Below the pieces are notes generated by a model. The model was not told the origin of the DNA and did no database searches. It saw only the letters and a program-made list of their open reading frames with translations. A stretch of 64,000 bases of DNA, taken from the NCBI GenBank assembly GCA_943788935.1, contig CALSSE010000007.1:62001-126000 (forward strand), in the 5' to 3' direction. Positions 8,782 to 17,624 of this stretch are shown here, piece after piece. The translations under genes were made by a program, and so were the position numbers. The DNA comes from an uncultured bacterium (lineage in GTDB: Bacteria > Myxococcota_A > Bradymonadia > UBA7976 > VGTA01). How positions within the stretch are numbered: the stretch's first letter is position 1; each line of letters starts with the position of its first letter.

Positions 8782-10689
8782 ATGAGGTTAAAAGCTCTAC
8801 GCGACGTGTGTAATCTATGTAAAGACTCAACGAGAGATGTGACACCTCTGTTCACACCTCTGCTTTTCTTGGGGTTGTGGGGTGTAGTGTGGGGTTGTGA
8901 GCAGGGGAGTGAGCCCATCACCGAGAGCCCCTCAGAGATGACCTCACCGGATCGATCTATCATTGAGATCGACGCGACATTGACTCATCGACTCGACGCA
9001 GGGATTCATAATGATTCCATCGATGGAGGAGAGATCAGGGAAGAAGAAGTCGACCCTGAGGGAGTAGCGCCGGGAGATGTGTCAGTTCTCCAATTACAAG
9101 AGGTTCAGGCGCTCAACTTTGGAGCTTTCACCACGAGTGCAGCTTGCGCCTTATGCCACAGTAACCACTTCGCAGCGACGGCGATGAGAAATTCAGCGGG
9201 AGAAGGGATTGGGCCTTATAACCTCTGGCGAGGCTCGATGATGGCTAACGCGAGTAGAGATCCCTTTTGGTGGGCTCAAGTCGCCTCAGAGGTCGCGTTG
9301 AATGCGCCAGAGGCTCGAGATAAGATCGAGGGTGAATGTATTCGTTGTCACGCGCCTGCGCTCTCTGAGACCGCTCGTTCAGAAGCCGGACGGGAAGGTA
9401 AAATGACCGACCTGAAGGGGAGTAGCCATCCAGCGATGGTCGGTGTCGATGGGGTCGCGTGTACGACGTGTCATCAGATCTTACCAGATAACTTGGGGAC
9501 CTCCGCTTCATTCTCAGGGGGATACGTGATCAATGAGGATCGAGAGATCTTTGGACCACACCAAAATCCAGCGACAGCACCAATGATTAATCATGTCGAT
9601 TACACTCCTACTCACGCAGATCATGTGACAGAGTCAAAGCTATGCGCAACATGTCATACCCTGTTACATGAGCCTCGCGCAGAGGGTGAGGAGTGGGGGT
9701 TTCCCGAGCAGACTCCATACTTGGAGTGGCGTAATTCCATTTATAACAACGAAGAAGACCCGGATAGTTCTGAGGCTAAGACCTGTCAAGCATGTCATCA
9801 ACCGACCTATGACGATGAGGGTTATATTCGTACTCGAATTGCCCGATCTCCACCAGGTGGAGATTTTAGGATTAACCCTCGAGATCCTTTCGGCCAACAT
9901 ACCTTTGTAGGGGCAAATGCGGTTTTACCACAGATCATAAAAGCGGAGAGAGAGACTTTAAACAGCTCAGGAACTGATGAGTCTCTCGATTTAATTAGCG
10001 ACCTCGCGGTCGAACGCTTAGAGAGTTCAGCGGAGCTCCGCGTGGAGATGATAACTCAAGAGAGTGACACTCTCGCGTTCAAGGTACATGTGACCTCCAA
10101 TGTTGGTCATAAGTTACCGACCGGATTTCCCTCTCGTAGAGTGTGGTTGGTGGTGAAGGTCACCTCAGTAGACGGTGAACAGATCTTCTATTCTGGGCGC
10201 TACAACCCGCAAGGAAGAATAGTAAATACTCATGGAGAAGCCCTCCCTATAGAGTGGGCTTATGGACCTGTAGAGCCCCATCATGAGTTGATCACTGAAG
10301 AGAGCCAAGTACAGATCTATGAGGCGGTGATGTCCGATCATGAAGGTCGGTTTACACATGCAGTAACCAAGGCTAAAAGCTGGCTCAAAGACAATCGAAT
10401 CTTACCTAAAGGATACCGTCGAGACCATCCTGAGGCGCGATACACACTCCCGGTTGGCTTAGAGGATGATAATTTTATAGGAGGTGAAGATCAGCTGACT
10501 TATCAAGTCTCTCTGGGGAGTCAAATTCCGGCAAAGATCAAGGTGAAACTCGTTTATCAGACATTGGGAGCTCGTTTCATGAGAGCTCTCTTTCAAGTTG
10601 ATGTACCCGAGGTAGCCGCCTTCAGGACGATGTATGAGCGAGCGGATGTAAGTCCCATCGTCATGGCAGAGACAGACATTGATCTCTGA
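8782..10689 (+). CDS. Pentaheme c-type cytochrome lipoprotein
   Basis: Five heme-attachment motifs are present: CALCH, CIRCH, CTTCH, CATCH and CQACH, spread over the first two thirds. The N-terminus has a hydrophobic segment ending in VVWGC, a plausible lipobox, so the protein is probably a periplasmic or surface lipoprotein. The C-terminal third has no heme motif and looks beta-rich. The arrangement resembles the broad cytochrome c554-like multiheme group; a substrate cannot be assigned. The frame is open back to a GTG at 8689, but the ATG at 8782 has GGAGAGGGTG just before it and puts the hydrophobic segment near the N-terminus. The SET-like membrane protein gene follows 67 bases later on the same strand. 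Confidence 0.88.
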   Translation: MRLKALRDVCNLCKDSTRDVTPLFTPLLFLGLWGVVWGCEQGSEPITESPSEMTSPDRSIIEIDATLTHRLDAGIHNDSIDGGEIREEEVDPEGVAPGDVSVLQLQEVQALNFGAFTTSAACALCHSNHFAATAMRNSAGEGIGPYNLWRGSMMANASRDPFWWAQVASEVALNAPEARDKIEGECIRCHAPALSETARSEAGREGKMTDLKGSSHPAMVGVDGVACTTCHQILPDNLGTSASFSGGYVINEDREIFGPHQNPATAPMINHVDYTPTHADHVTESKLCATCHTLLHEPRAEGEEWGFPEQTPYLEWRNSIYNNEEDPDSSEAKTCQACHQPTYDDEGYIRTRIARSPPGGDFRINPRDPFGQHTFVGANAVLPQIIKAERETLNSSGTDESLDLISDLAVERLESSAELRVEMITQESDTLAFKVHVTSNVGHKLPTGFPSRRVWLVVKVTSVDGEQIFYSGRYNPQGRIVNTHGEALPIEWAYGPVEPHHELITEESQVQIYEAVMSDHEGRFTHAVTKAKSWLKDNRILPKGYRRDHPEARYTLPVGLEDDNFIGGEDQLTYQVSLGSQIPAKIKVKLVYQTLGARFMRALFQVDVPEVAAFRTMYERADVSPIVMAETDIDL

Positions 10690-10756
10690 GCCATAACGCT
10701 GATTTATAACACTGAGCGATAACATAGGAAATAAAAGAGATGATTGATGGGACAAG

Positions 10757-11845
10757 ATGAGCCAATTGCATCAACAGCATAGACTCTTCCCTGTGCGCTT
10801 CATCGCGCTCTCAATTGGGACCATTATTACTTTATATATAGAGTTAATAATGGCTCGAGGGTCAACGGTAGAGTCGAGCGCTCCTCTACATCATTGGGTC
10901 TCATATGCGGTGGTTTTTATCTATTTACTAGCCATTATCAACGCCCTTGATTTACACCTTCGTAGTTGGCTGGTCTACAGCGATACACCGATCGCCTTAG
11001 ACAGAGAGGGTCTTGAAATCCTTAATGAACAGGCGAATTTAGGGATCGGATTTATTTATGACGAAGACTTTGAGCCTCAATATCATACCTTTGGTGAGTT
11101 ACCTGACCGATCAGAAGAGATCGCGAGATCATTAATTAGTGATCCTCACCTTTACTCTGAGCAACTCTCTGCTCCTGTACGGCTGATCGCCCAATCACGA
11201 ACTCTGATGATCTCTGATTACTTAGAAGCTCGTGTCCTCCCCGCCCTCCCCTATTTGAATGATCGGCCTCAGTTGGGTCTGTTTGCGAAGCGCGCTATCC
11301 CTGCAGGCAGAGCCCTAGTCTGGCGCAGTGACTATGGGGTCTGTCGGTCAGGAGAGCGCTCTGACCTTCCACAGGCAGAGAGAGTCAACCTTCGCCCACT
11401 CGCCTCATTAGAGGGGATAGAGGTCTTTCAAAGCGGTGGTCTATCAATAAGATCTAACCCGATCACCCTCGCTAATTTCTCTTGGTGTCACACCGAGAGT
11501 ATCAGAGCAGCTCAGAGCCCTTATCGTCTCCTCCCTCCTCATGACCTCGGGCCACCTAATAGTCACTTTGCCAGCGTGGTTCTGACCGTCGCTGAAGATG
11601 AGTCATCAGGCGGACGACACAATGACTCGTCGGGACCGCCATGGGGAGATCAGCCGGTTGGGCTCTCCTCGGCGTTGATCACCTATCGCCCGATCGCCGC
11701 CGGGGATCAACTCCTCGCTTATAGCGGTGAAGGTGCTAATGCGCTGATTATCAGTGTTCGGCGACTCACATCTCGTCTCCTAGAGCTCTTGACGCCTGCG
11801 CTCATCATCGCCCCATGGCTCAGGCTCTTCACTAAGGCTCTTTAA
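10757..11845 (+). CDS. Membrane-anchored SET-domain-like protein
   Basis: Two transmembrane segments near residues 12-33 and 45-66 are followed by a soluble domain. That domain shows the signatures of a divergent SET fold: GLFAKRAIPAGRALVW resembles the opening SET-N strand, LANFSWCHTES sits where NHSCxPN is expected, and ITYRPIAAGDQLLAYSGE matches the closing motif of the form I-x-[AP]-G-E-[EQ]-L. SET proteins are usually protein-lysine methyltransferases using S-adenosylmethionine. The canonical NHS and Tyr residues are not fully conserved here, so activity is uncertain. A membrane-bound bacterial SET-like protein is unusual. It follows the pentaheme cytochrome gene and may share its transcript. 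Confidence is high for a real gene, moderate for the SET call. Confidence 0.6.
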   Translation: MSQLHQQHRLFPVRFIALSIGTIITLYIELIMARGSTVESSAPLHHWVSYAVVFIYLLAIINALDLHLRSWLVYSDTPIALDREGLEILNEQANLGIGFIYDEDFEPQYHTFGELPDRSEEIARSLISDPHLYSEQLSAPVRLIAQSRTLMISDYLEARVLPALPYLNDRPQLGLFAKRAIPAGRALVWRSDYGVCRSGERSDLPQAERVNLRPLASLEGIEVFQSGGLSIRSNPITLANFSWCHTESIRAAQSPYRLLPPHDLGPPNSHFASVVLTVAEDESSGGRHNDSSGPPWGDQPVGLSSALITYRPIAAGDQLLAYSGEGANALIISVRRLTSRLLELLTPALIIAPWLRLFTKAL

Positions 11846-11858
11846 GGCTCTTCACTAA
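11823..11858. repeat. Short tandem repeat over the end of the SET-like gene
   Basis: The 13-base unit GGCTCTTCACTAA occurs at 11823-11835 and 11846-11858, with a 10-base shortened copy between them. The array spans the stop codon at 11843-11845. It resembles the other 13-base arrays in this window and looks like replication slippage. Confidence 0.6.
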
Positions 11859-11867
11859 GCTCTTCGC

Positions 11868-11896
11868 TGACCCGTCTCTCAGTTAGCTGAGGGTCA
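11868..11896. terminator. Hairpin between convergent genes (possible terminator)
   Basis: TGACC (11868) pairs with GGTCA (11892-11896), and CTCAG pairs with CTGAG around a TTAG loop, with a 5-base bulge on one side. It lies between the convergent SET-like and flagellin genes. There is no clear T-run on either strand, so termination is only a guess. Confidence 0.35.
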
Positions 11897-11927
11897 CGCT
11901 AAGGGAGATGAAACGAAATACCTCCGC

Positions 11928-14900
11928 TTACGTTGAGGTGAGTGACTGAACTAACTGCAACCCATATTGACCAAAGTTGTTGATCTGAGAGAGCATATTG
12001 CTGCTCGCCTGCTGAATGATCAATGACCTCGTTTGCCTCGCCACCTCGTGGGCGAAATCGGCGTCGCGGATTCGGCTGTTAAAGCGTTGAGTTTGAAACA
12101 GCGACTCTTCGAGGCTAGTGATTTCTCGCTGGAGTCTATTTTGGACAGCGCCGGTCTTGGTTCGCGCTTCATTGATACGACCAATCGCTCCGTCGATGAG
12201 TCGGAGGCCCTCTTCAGCGCCGATTTGGGTGCCAAAATCCATCTTAGCGACAGAGAGCTCGGTATTTACGCCGAGGCTCGCCGACTGAAGCGAGGTAAGG
12301 GTTCCCGGATTATTGACATCAGCGATATCACCAACATAGAGGAGACGCCCAACCTGGTTGTCGACGTTTAGATCTGCATACTCAATGCTGATATTATCTT
12401 CTGATTCTAGGATGATCTGTGCAGCAAAGTTCTGGCTCAACGAACCGACAACATCGATATAGAACTTATCTCCTTGATAGAGACGATGAGCCTCACCGGC
12501 ACCATTGTTCGCGTCAAACTGCATGAAGACGCCGAGCTCTAAATATCCATCACCGCCGATGTTACCCACATCTGCGGTTGAGACCGCCGGGAGACCCGTC
12601 GCGAGAGTGGCTCCGGTATCGAGGCGCTTGACTTGAAGCCTGGCAGCGCCATCTACATCACCTGTGGTGGTGACTTCGACTTCGAACGTGGTCGGAAAGG
12701 CGGGGTCGGTGTATTGACCAAAAACACTATAATCTCCGCGATAGCCACGAGCCTGGAAGCGGACCTCGTCTCCGACCTCAAAGGGACCATTGGTGTCGAA
12801 ATTGATATTGAGACCATCAGTGATGGTCACCGACGAGTTCACTGTATACACTGTAGCCTCATAAGCGCTGTTGATCGTGCCAACAGTGAGCGTCTCACCG
12901 ACTTTGAGTGTCCCTACGTTCTCTTCTATCTCATAGGTGTGCCCAGTGTTTAAATGAGGCGCGGTGACTCCGAGGCTATACTTAGTGCCTACCTCTAGTG
13001 TGTCGGCGATGAGGTCAGCTGTCCATTGGTCTCCAGTTTGGAGGCTCTTGACGTTTAGTTGAGCGATCTCATCGCCGCTAGCGGTCAGCTCAGATTGACG
13101 AAGCGATAAAGTGTAGCTGTCATCTATCCCCTTTATGGGGTCGACGATCTCGATATCAAATCCAGGGTCAGAGGGAAGCACTCCACTGAGATCAAAAGTA
13201 TGCACTCCGAGATCAGTGTTAATGACGTGATTCGTCCCTCCATCATTGAGCGCCAGATCTTCGATGTTGATTGAAGGAGTATTACCTAGATTCACGTTAA
13301 AGGTATCATCGGCTTGAAGATCATCGCTCTGAAAGACTGCAGATACTCCTACGGCGTCAGTATTGTTATAGCTATTGCTGAACAGGGTGCTCTTCTCGGC
13401 ATTACTGAGACTATCAAAATCGAAGATGAGAGTACTACCGGCCCCGTTGGTGAGTCCGAGATTATTTACGCTCGTGTTGGTAACGGTGTTGCGTAAACTG
13501 ACAGTGCTTAGAGTGCTCAGCCTAATATCCCACACATCATCTTCGCTCAGCTCAGGATTAGTGATCTGTAGCTGCACATCGGGAGGGCCTGCTGTAAAGT
13601 GTGAGCTAAAAGTGGCATCGTTAAGGTCAATAACCCCCCCGCTTATATCAACGGTATCGAGACCATTTCTGGTGCTCCCCACAAAAGTCTCAACCTGCGC
13701 CTTAGGTCCGCTTAGGTCGATTATAATGACATCATTGATACCTGTGGTTGAATTACTGGTGACCAAATCAAAACCAGGGTCTTGATTGAAGATCTTACCT
13801 GCGCCCACAAAAGCAGGGGTCCCGAGATCAATACTCCCTCCACTGATATCAACATCAGTCACTGTGAACGAACCATCACTGATATCGACCTCTTGAGTCG
13901 TATCGAAGTCGACCGCGAAGATTTGGTTTGTCTCATCTTCACCAAGATTGAGGGTGAGGTCTAAATCGACCTCATTTAGACCTAGATCGGTGAGGTTGAG
14001 GGAGTTTAATCCATCATTGAGGGTGAAAGAGCTTAAGGTCGCGCCATAGGAGATGTCGAGCAGATTATCACCGGTAAACACACCTGATAGAGTCACTCTA
14101 CCTCGACTAAAACTTGTATCACTGACTACAGCGATCGCTCCACCGAAGGACCCTTGGGTAATGCTCTCTTCTACTTCTCCGGTAAAGGTAAAGATGAGAC
14201 TCTTATCTCCGCTGAGTCCATTATACTTACCGTTGAACTCTGGACGAACTCTAAAATTAGGGTCCGTGCGGCCTGTAGTGTCCACATTGATGGTGTCTCC
14301 TAGATATGAGACCAGGACTTGATGACCTCCTCCGAGTCCGCTGAATGTACCGACTGTGGTTAAGGTAGTGCCATCATTGCCAGCACCTGTTGAAGTGAGA
14401 GTAGTAGTCTTACTCGTCCCGTCAAAGCTAACGTCTATGTTCTGGTCGCCAAATAGACCTGTATATCCTCCGCTGAGACTCGAATCTGAGCCTGGTACAT
14501 CATCTTGGGCATTATCTCCATCACCGGTCTGGTCTATTGTTTGAGTGACGGTGTTAACAAAGCTGATCTTATAGTCTTTGTCGCCGAGGCTATTGTTATA
14601 AACAGCGCCCGCCTCAACTCTGATGATCCCATCATCTACAGGGGCATTGACGTTATCTCTCGCCATGTCAATGGTGTTGAAGCCTGTGCTATCGAAGGTG
14701 ATCTCTAACCCTGAGGTAATGGAATTAGCCACACCCGAAGTGACGCTGAAGCTAGCGCTGGTCACCTCTACTCCACTCTCATCGAAGAGCTGAGCGTTGA
14801 GTTTCCCTTGGGCGGCGACTCCAGCGTGCCCTACCACGACCGAACCGATCTCAGTGAGTACGAGCCGGAGGTCCTTAGGGTGATCAAAGGCGTCTTGATC

Positions 14901-17498
14901 CAAATTTAAGGTGATATCACCATTATATCCCAAAGTCGATCCAGCGCCAAAGCTATGGGAGGTATTGACATCAACTCCGCCTATATTTATTTGAGTTCCG
15001 TCACTCGCGTCATCAATGAAGAAGTTGACTCCTTCACCGAGTGTGTAAGTCTGCGCTCTCGCGAGTGTAGTCGCGGTGATCGTCGCGCCAGCAACTGTCC
15101 CAGCGATGGTGTAACGGAGCACGGCTGCATCACCGGTATTCGCTTCATTAGCGGCGATCACTCGACCCTCTTGAATGACTTCGACCTCAACGGAGGTGTC
15201 ATTGAGATTCCCTGTGTAAGCGCCTTGGAAAATAAACTCTGGAGATTGGTAGTCAGCGAGCGCTCCATAGTGGTCAGAAGCGGAAGCGTTTACGCTAGCG
15301 GTGGTCGCCCCAATATTTGGAGTACTCGCCTCAAAGTCGAAGGTGAGACCGTTAGGGTTTACGCCATCTGAGACATCTACAGAGCCCGCGTTGAGAACTC
15401 GTGGAGCAGCGATCTGAACATCACCAGACCCATCATTGAAGAGGACCTCATATTCGGCGAGTCCGGTGCGACCTGCTTTGGTGATATTGACGCTATATGT
15501 CCCGTCACCACGCTCTCCTACAAATTGGAGAGTGGTCGAGGAGAGGGTGACATCTAGACCATTGGAGTCAAAGCTATTGGCGGTACCGGCAGCGACGAGG
15601 GTGCTCCCCGTAGCTTGGCTAAACTGACGATCTTCGGCGGTAAATTCGATGAAGAGTCCGTCACCGATATCAATCAGTGAGCCGGCGATAATATCAAAAG
15701 CTGCGCCTTGTGATACTGCTCCTGCTCCATTGACGTTATTAAAGACTTCTAGACGAGCGAGGTTTGTACCTTGGGTATAACCCGTCTCTACGACTCTCAC
15801 TTCTTTTATAAGGTCGACGTCCGAATTATAAACACCAGTGATCTCAACTCCACCAGCGCCTTGTGTGATCGCTTGAGTGTAAGGTTGGGCGACACCCGAC
15901 TCATCTACTGTTTGACCTCGAGGGGTCCCCCCTAAGGTGAGGGTTACAAATTCACCGGTCTGATTTAAAGCGGTACCGAGGGTGATGGTATTGGTTAAAG
16001 TGACCGCTGTATGAATGATCCCATCGATATTACTTGAGATATCTCCAACCGCTTTGACCGCCCCATCTGTTGACCCTTCTTGGGTGACAGTGATCGTATA
16101 AGTTCGGTCAGCGCCCTCGTTATAAGTACCTGTAGAGCTTATAGTACCGGTTACCCCATTGGTGGTCGTCTCCGGTGAGCCGCTGAAATATTCCATACCT
16201 GCGGCGTGATTTGTAGAATATGGACCCGCGACATCGAGATGAGAGTAATCTTCAGCGGCGGCGATCTCGCTACCAACCTCTCTCCCGATTCGGAACTTGG
16301 CGGCGCCATAGCCTCCCCCCTCGATCACCTGTGCGACAAAGTCGACATGGTCACGCCCGGGATCGAATTCTCCTCCGATGCTCACGCCTCCGCCATAAGA
16401 GTGAAAATCGCTCTGCACATCTTGGATGCTTCCGAAGAGATCGACCGGAAAGACTGAGCTCTTTAGGACTTGGCCTTTGAGGTTCACTTCATCACCAGAG
16501 GTATCAGCTAGGCCGACAGCGATCATGGTAAACATGTTGCTATAGTGAATCTGAATATTTCGACCATCCTCAGCGGTGAGTACTAGCTGACCTTGGGCGT
16601 CTAGAGAAGCGACAACACCAGTCTCTACGCTGACGCTATTGATGGCGCCAACGAGCTTACCGTCAGCGTCATAGTCGGTGATCGCCATGCCCCCTATCTT
16701 CTCGCCATTTATAGAGAAGTAATTTGATGGGTCGAGGGTAAAAGCGCTGATCGTACGGTTCGCAGTGATTACATTCGCTGCCGCTCTGGCGGTTACACCA
16801 GTAAACTCGGCATAACCATTGATGGCTCTCGCCTTAGCGATCGCTGACCCTGAGGAGTAACAGTAGGAGAGTGGGTCATCGTTATCTATTGTTCCACGAA
16901 TAGAGACATTGTTTATCTTGAGGTCTCCGTCATTGAGGTCATCGACATATACTCCGCGTCGCTGAGAGCTATATTGTGCTTTGCGAGCGACCTCTGTAGG
17001 GGAGACCTTGACGAGGTCGAGGCTAATCCCCTGTGATTCTTGACCAGACTCACTGAAGATCTCTACCGAGTGGGCTGAGCCATCAAGGAGGTAGATCCCG
17101 TTAAACTGGGTATCTGACACCACCTTGTCCATATGACTGACGATTTGATTGGTCTCCGCTTGAATCGCCGCTCGATCTTGGCTGTTTAATGTTTCACTAC
17201 TCGCCTGTATGGCGAGCTCTCGGAGCCTCTGCAGAGCGATGTCTAACTGGGCAAGGCCCCCTTCGAGTGTTTGGGACAGGGAGACGCCATCGTTGAGGTT
17301 GCGGACGCTTTGACGGAGACTACGGGTCTGTGACTCAGCGAGTATAGAGATCCCTAAACGCCCGGGGTCATCAGCTGCGGTATTAATGCGGAGTCCGGAA
17401 GAGAGTCTCTGAAATGTCTCTGAGAGGGCACTCTGTGTGCTGTTGAGCTTGCGTTGAGCTCTTAGCGATTGAAATGACGAATTGACAGTTAGTCCCAT
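11928..17498 (-). CDS. fliC: Giant flagellin (about 1,856 residues)
   Basis: This is a filament protein of the flagellum. The N-terminal D0/D1 domain is canonical (LRAQRKLNSTQSALSETF, RLSSGLRINTAADD, QFNGIYLLDGS), as is the C-terminal D1/D0 domain in the last 120 residues (EEGLRLIDGAIGRINEAR, NRLQREITSLEESLFQTQ, QQASSNMLSQINNFG). Two flagellin IN-like motifs lie near residues 205-260 and 275-335 (SINGEKIGGMAITDYDADG). Between the terminal domains are roughly 1,400-1,500 residues of acidic, beta-rich sequence with degenerate repeats of the form G-x-Y-x-G-x-x-D-x-x-x-x-V. Typical flagellins have 280-550 residues. The ATG at 17498 is preceded by AGGAGAGGTG; the upstream GTG frame to 17525 is not needed. 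No other flagellar gene is nearby. The reading frame is uninterrupted over 5.5 kb. Confidence 0.95.
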   Translation of the reverse strand: MGLTVNSSFQSLRAQRKLNSTQSALSETFQRLSSGLRINTAADDPGRLGISILAESQTRSLRQSVRNLNDGVSLSQTLEGGLAQLDIALQRLRELAIQASSETLNSQDRAAIQAETNQIVSHMDKVVSDTQFNGIYLLDGSAHSVEIFSESGQESQGISLDLVKVSPTEVARKAQYSSQRRGVYVDDLNDGDLKINNVSIRGTIDNDDPLSYCYSSGSAIAKARAINGYAEFTGVTARAAANVITANRTISAFTLDPSNYFSINGEKIGGMAITDYDADGKLVGAINSVSVETGVVASLDAQGQLVLTAEDGRNIQIHYSNMFTMIAVGLADTSGDEVNLKGQVLKSSVFPVDLFGSIQDVQSDFHSYGGGVSIGGEFDPGRDHVDFVAQVIEGGGYGAAKFRIGREVGSEIAAAEDYSHLDVAGPYSTNHAAGMEYFSGSPETTTNGVTGTISSTGTYNEGADRTYTITVTQEGSTDGAVKAVGDISSNIDGIIHTAVTLTNTITLGTALNQTGEFVTLTLGGTPRGQTVDESGVAQPYTQAITQGAGGVEITGVYNSDVDLIKEVRVVETGYTQGTNLARLEVFNNVNGAGAVSQGAAFDIIAGSLIDIGDGLFIEFTAEDRQFSQATGSTLVAAGTANSFDSNGLDVTLSSTTLQFVGERGDGTYSVNITKAGRTGLAEYEVLFNDGSGDVQIAAPRVLNAGSVDVSDGVNPNGLTFDFEASTPNIGATTASVNASASDHYGALADYQSPEFIFQGAYTGNLNDTSVEVEVIQEGRVIAANEANTGDAAVLRYTIAGTVAGATITATTLARAQTYTLGEGVNFFIDDASDGTQINIGGVDVNTSHSFGAGSTLGYNGDITLNLDQDAFDHPKDLRLVLTEIGSVVVGHAGVAAQGKLNAQLFDESGVEVTSASFSVTSGVANSITSGLEITFDSTGFNTIDMARDNVNAPVDDGIIRVEAGAVYNNSLGDKDYKISFVNTVTQTIDQTGDGDNAQDDVPGSDSSLSGGYTGLFGDQNIDVSFDGTSKTTTLTSTGAGNDGTTLTTVGTFSGLGGGHQVLVSYLGDTINVDTTGRTDPNFRVRPEFNGKYNGLSGDKSLIFTFTGEVEESITQGSFGGAIAVVSDTSFSRGRVTLSGVFTGDNLLDISYGATLSSFTLNDGLNSLNLTDLGLNEVDLDLTLNLGEDETNQIFAVDFDTTQEVDISDGSFTVTDVDISGGSIDLGTPAFVGAGKIFNQDPGFDLVTSNSTTGINDVIIIDLSGPKAQVETFVGSTRNGLDTVDISGGVIDLNDATFSSHFTAGPPDVQLQITNPELSEDDVWDIRLSTLSTVSLRNTVTNTSVNNLGLTNGAGSTLIFDFDSLSNAEKSTLFSNSYNNTDAVGVSAVFQSDDLQADDTFNVNLGNTPSINIEDLALNDGGTNHVINTDLGVHTFDLSGVLPSDPGFDIEIVDPIKGIDDSYTLSLRQSELTASGDEIAQLNVKSLQTGDQWTADLIADTLEVGTKYSLGVTAPHLNTGHTYEIEENVGTLKVGETLTVGTINSAYEATVYTVNSSVTITDGLNINFDTNGPFEVGDEVRFQARGYRGDYSVFGQYTDPAFPTTFEVEVTTTGDVDGAARLQVKRLDTGATLATGLPAVSTADVGNIGGDGYLELGVFMQFDANNGAGEAHRLYQGDKFYIDVVGSLSQNFAAQIILESEDNISIEYADLNVDNQVGRLLYVGDIADVNNPGTLTSLQSASLGVNTELSVAKMDFGTQIGAEEGLRLIDGAIGRINEARTKTGAVQNRLQREITSLEESLFQTQRFNSRIRDADFAHEVARQTRSLIIQQASSNMLSQINNFGQYGLQLVQSLTST

Positions 17499-17549
17499 GA
17501 GTCTCACCTCTCCTTGGCGAATCACACGTGATGAAACATAAGAATGTTA

Positions 17550-17568
17550 GTGGGATATCCTTTCCCAC
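17550..17568 (-). other. Hairpin in the 5' leader of the flagellin mRNA
   Basis: On the minus strand GTGGGA pairs with TCCCAC around a 7-base loop. If the promoter at 17578-17606 is used, transcription would start near 17571, so the stem would sit at the very 5' end of the mRNA. A 5' terminal stem can slow decay of an abundant message. This is inference. Confidence 0.4.
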
Positions 17569-17577
17569 AGAAAATAA

Positions 17578-17606
17578 AGTATAACGGATCGTTCGCGGTC
17601 TGCAAA
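17578..17606 (-). promoter_or_regulatory. Candidate sigma70-type promoter of the giant flagellin gene
   Basis: Read on the minus strand, TTTGCA (17606-17601) is followed after 17 bases by TATACT (17583-17578), which fits a -35/-10 pair, about 80 bases before the start codon. I do not see the sigma28 pattern TAAA-N15-GCCGATAA that usually drives flagellin genes. Confidence 0.45.
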
Positions 17607-17624
17607 ATGAAAAAATGAGCTCTT

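Noticed and set aside
12033..16480. Many plus-strand frames of 60-138 codons inside the flagellin gene
   Set aside because: They lie opposite an uninterrupted flagellin frame, have no ribosome binding sites and no recognisable product.
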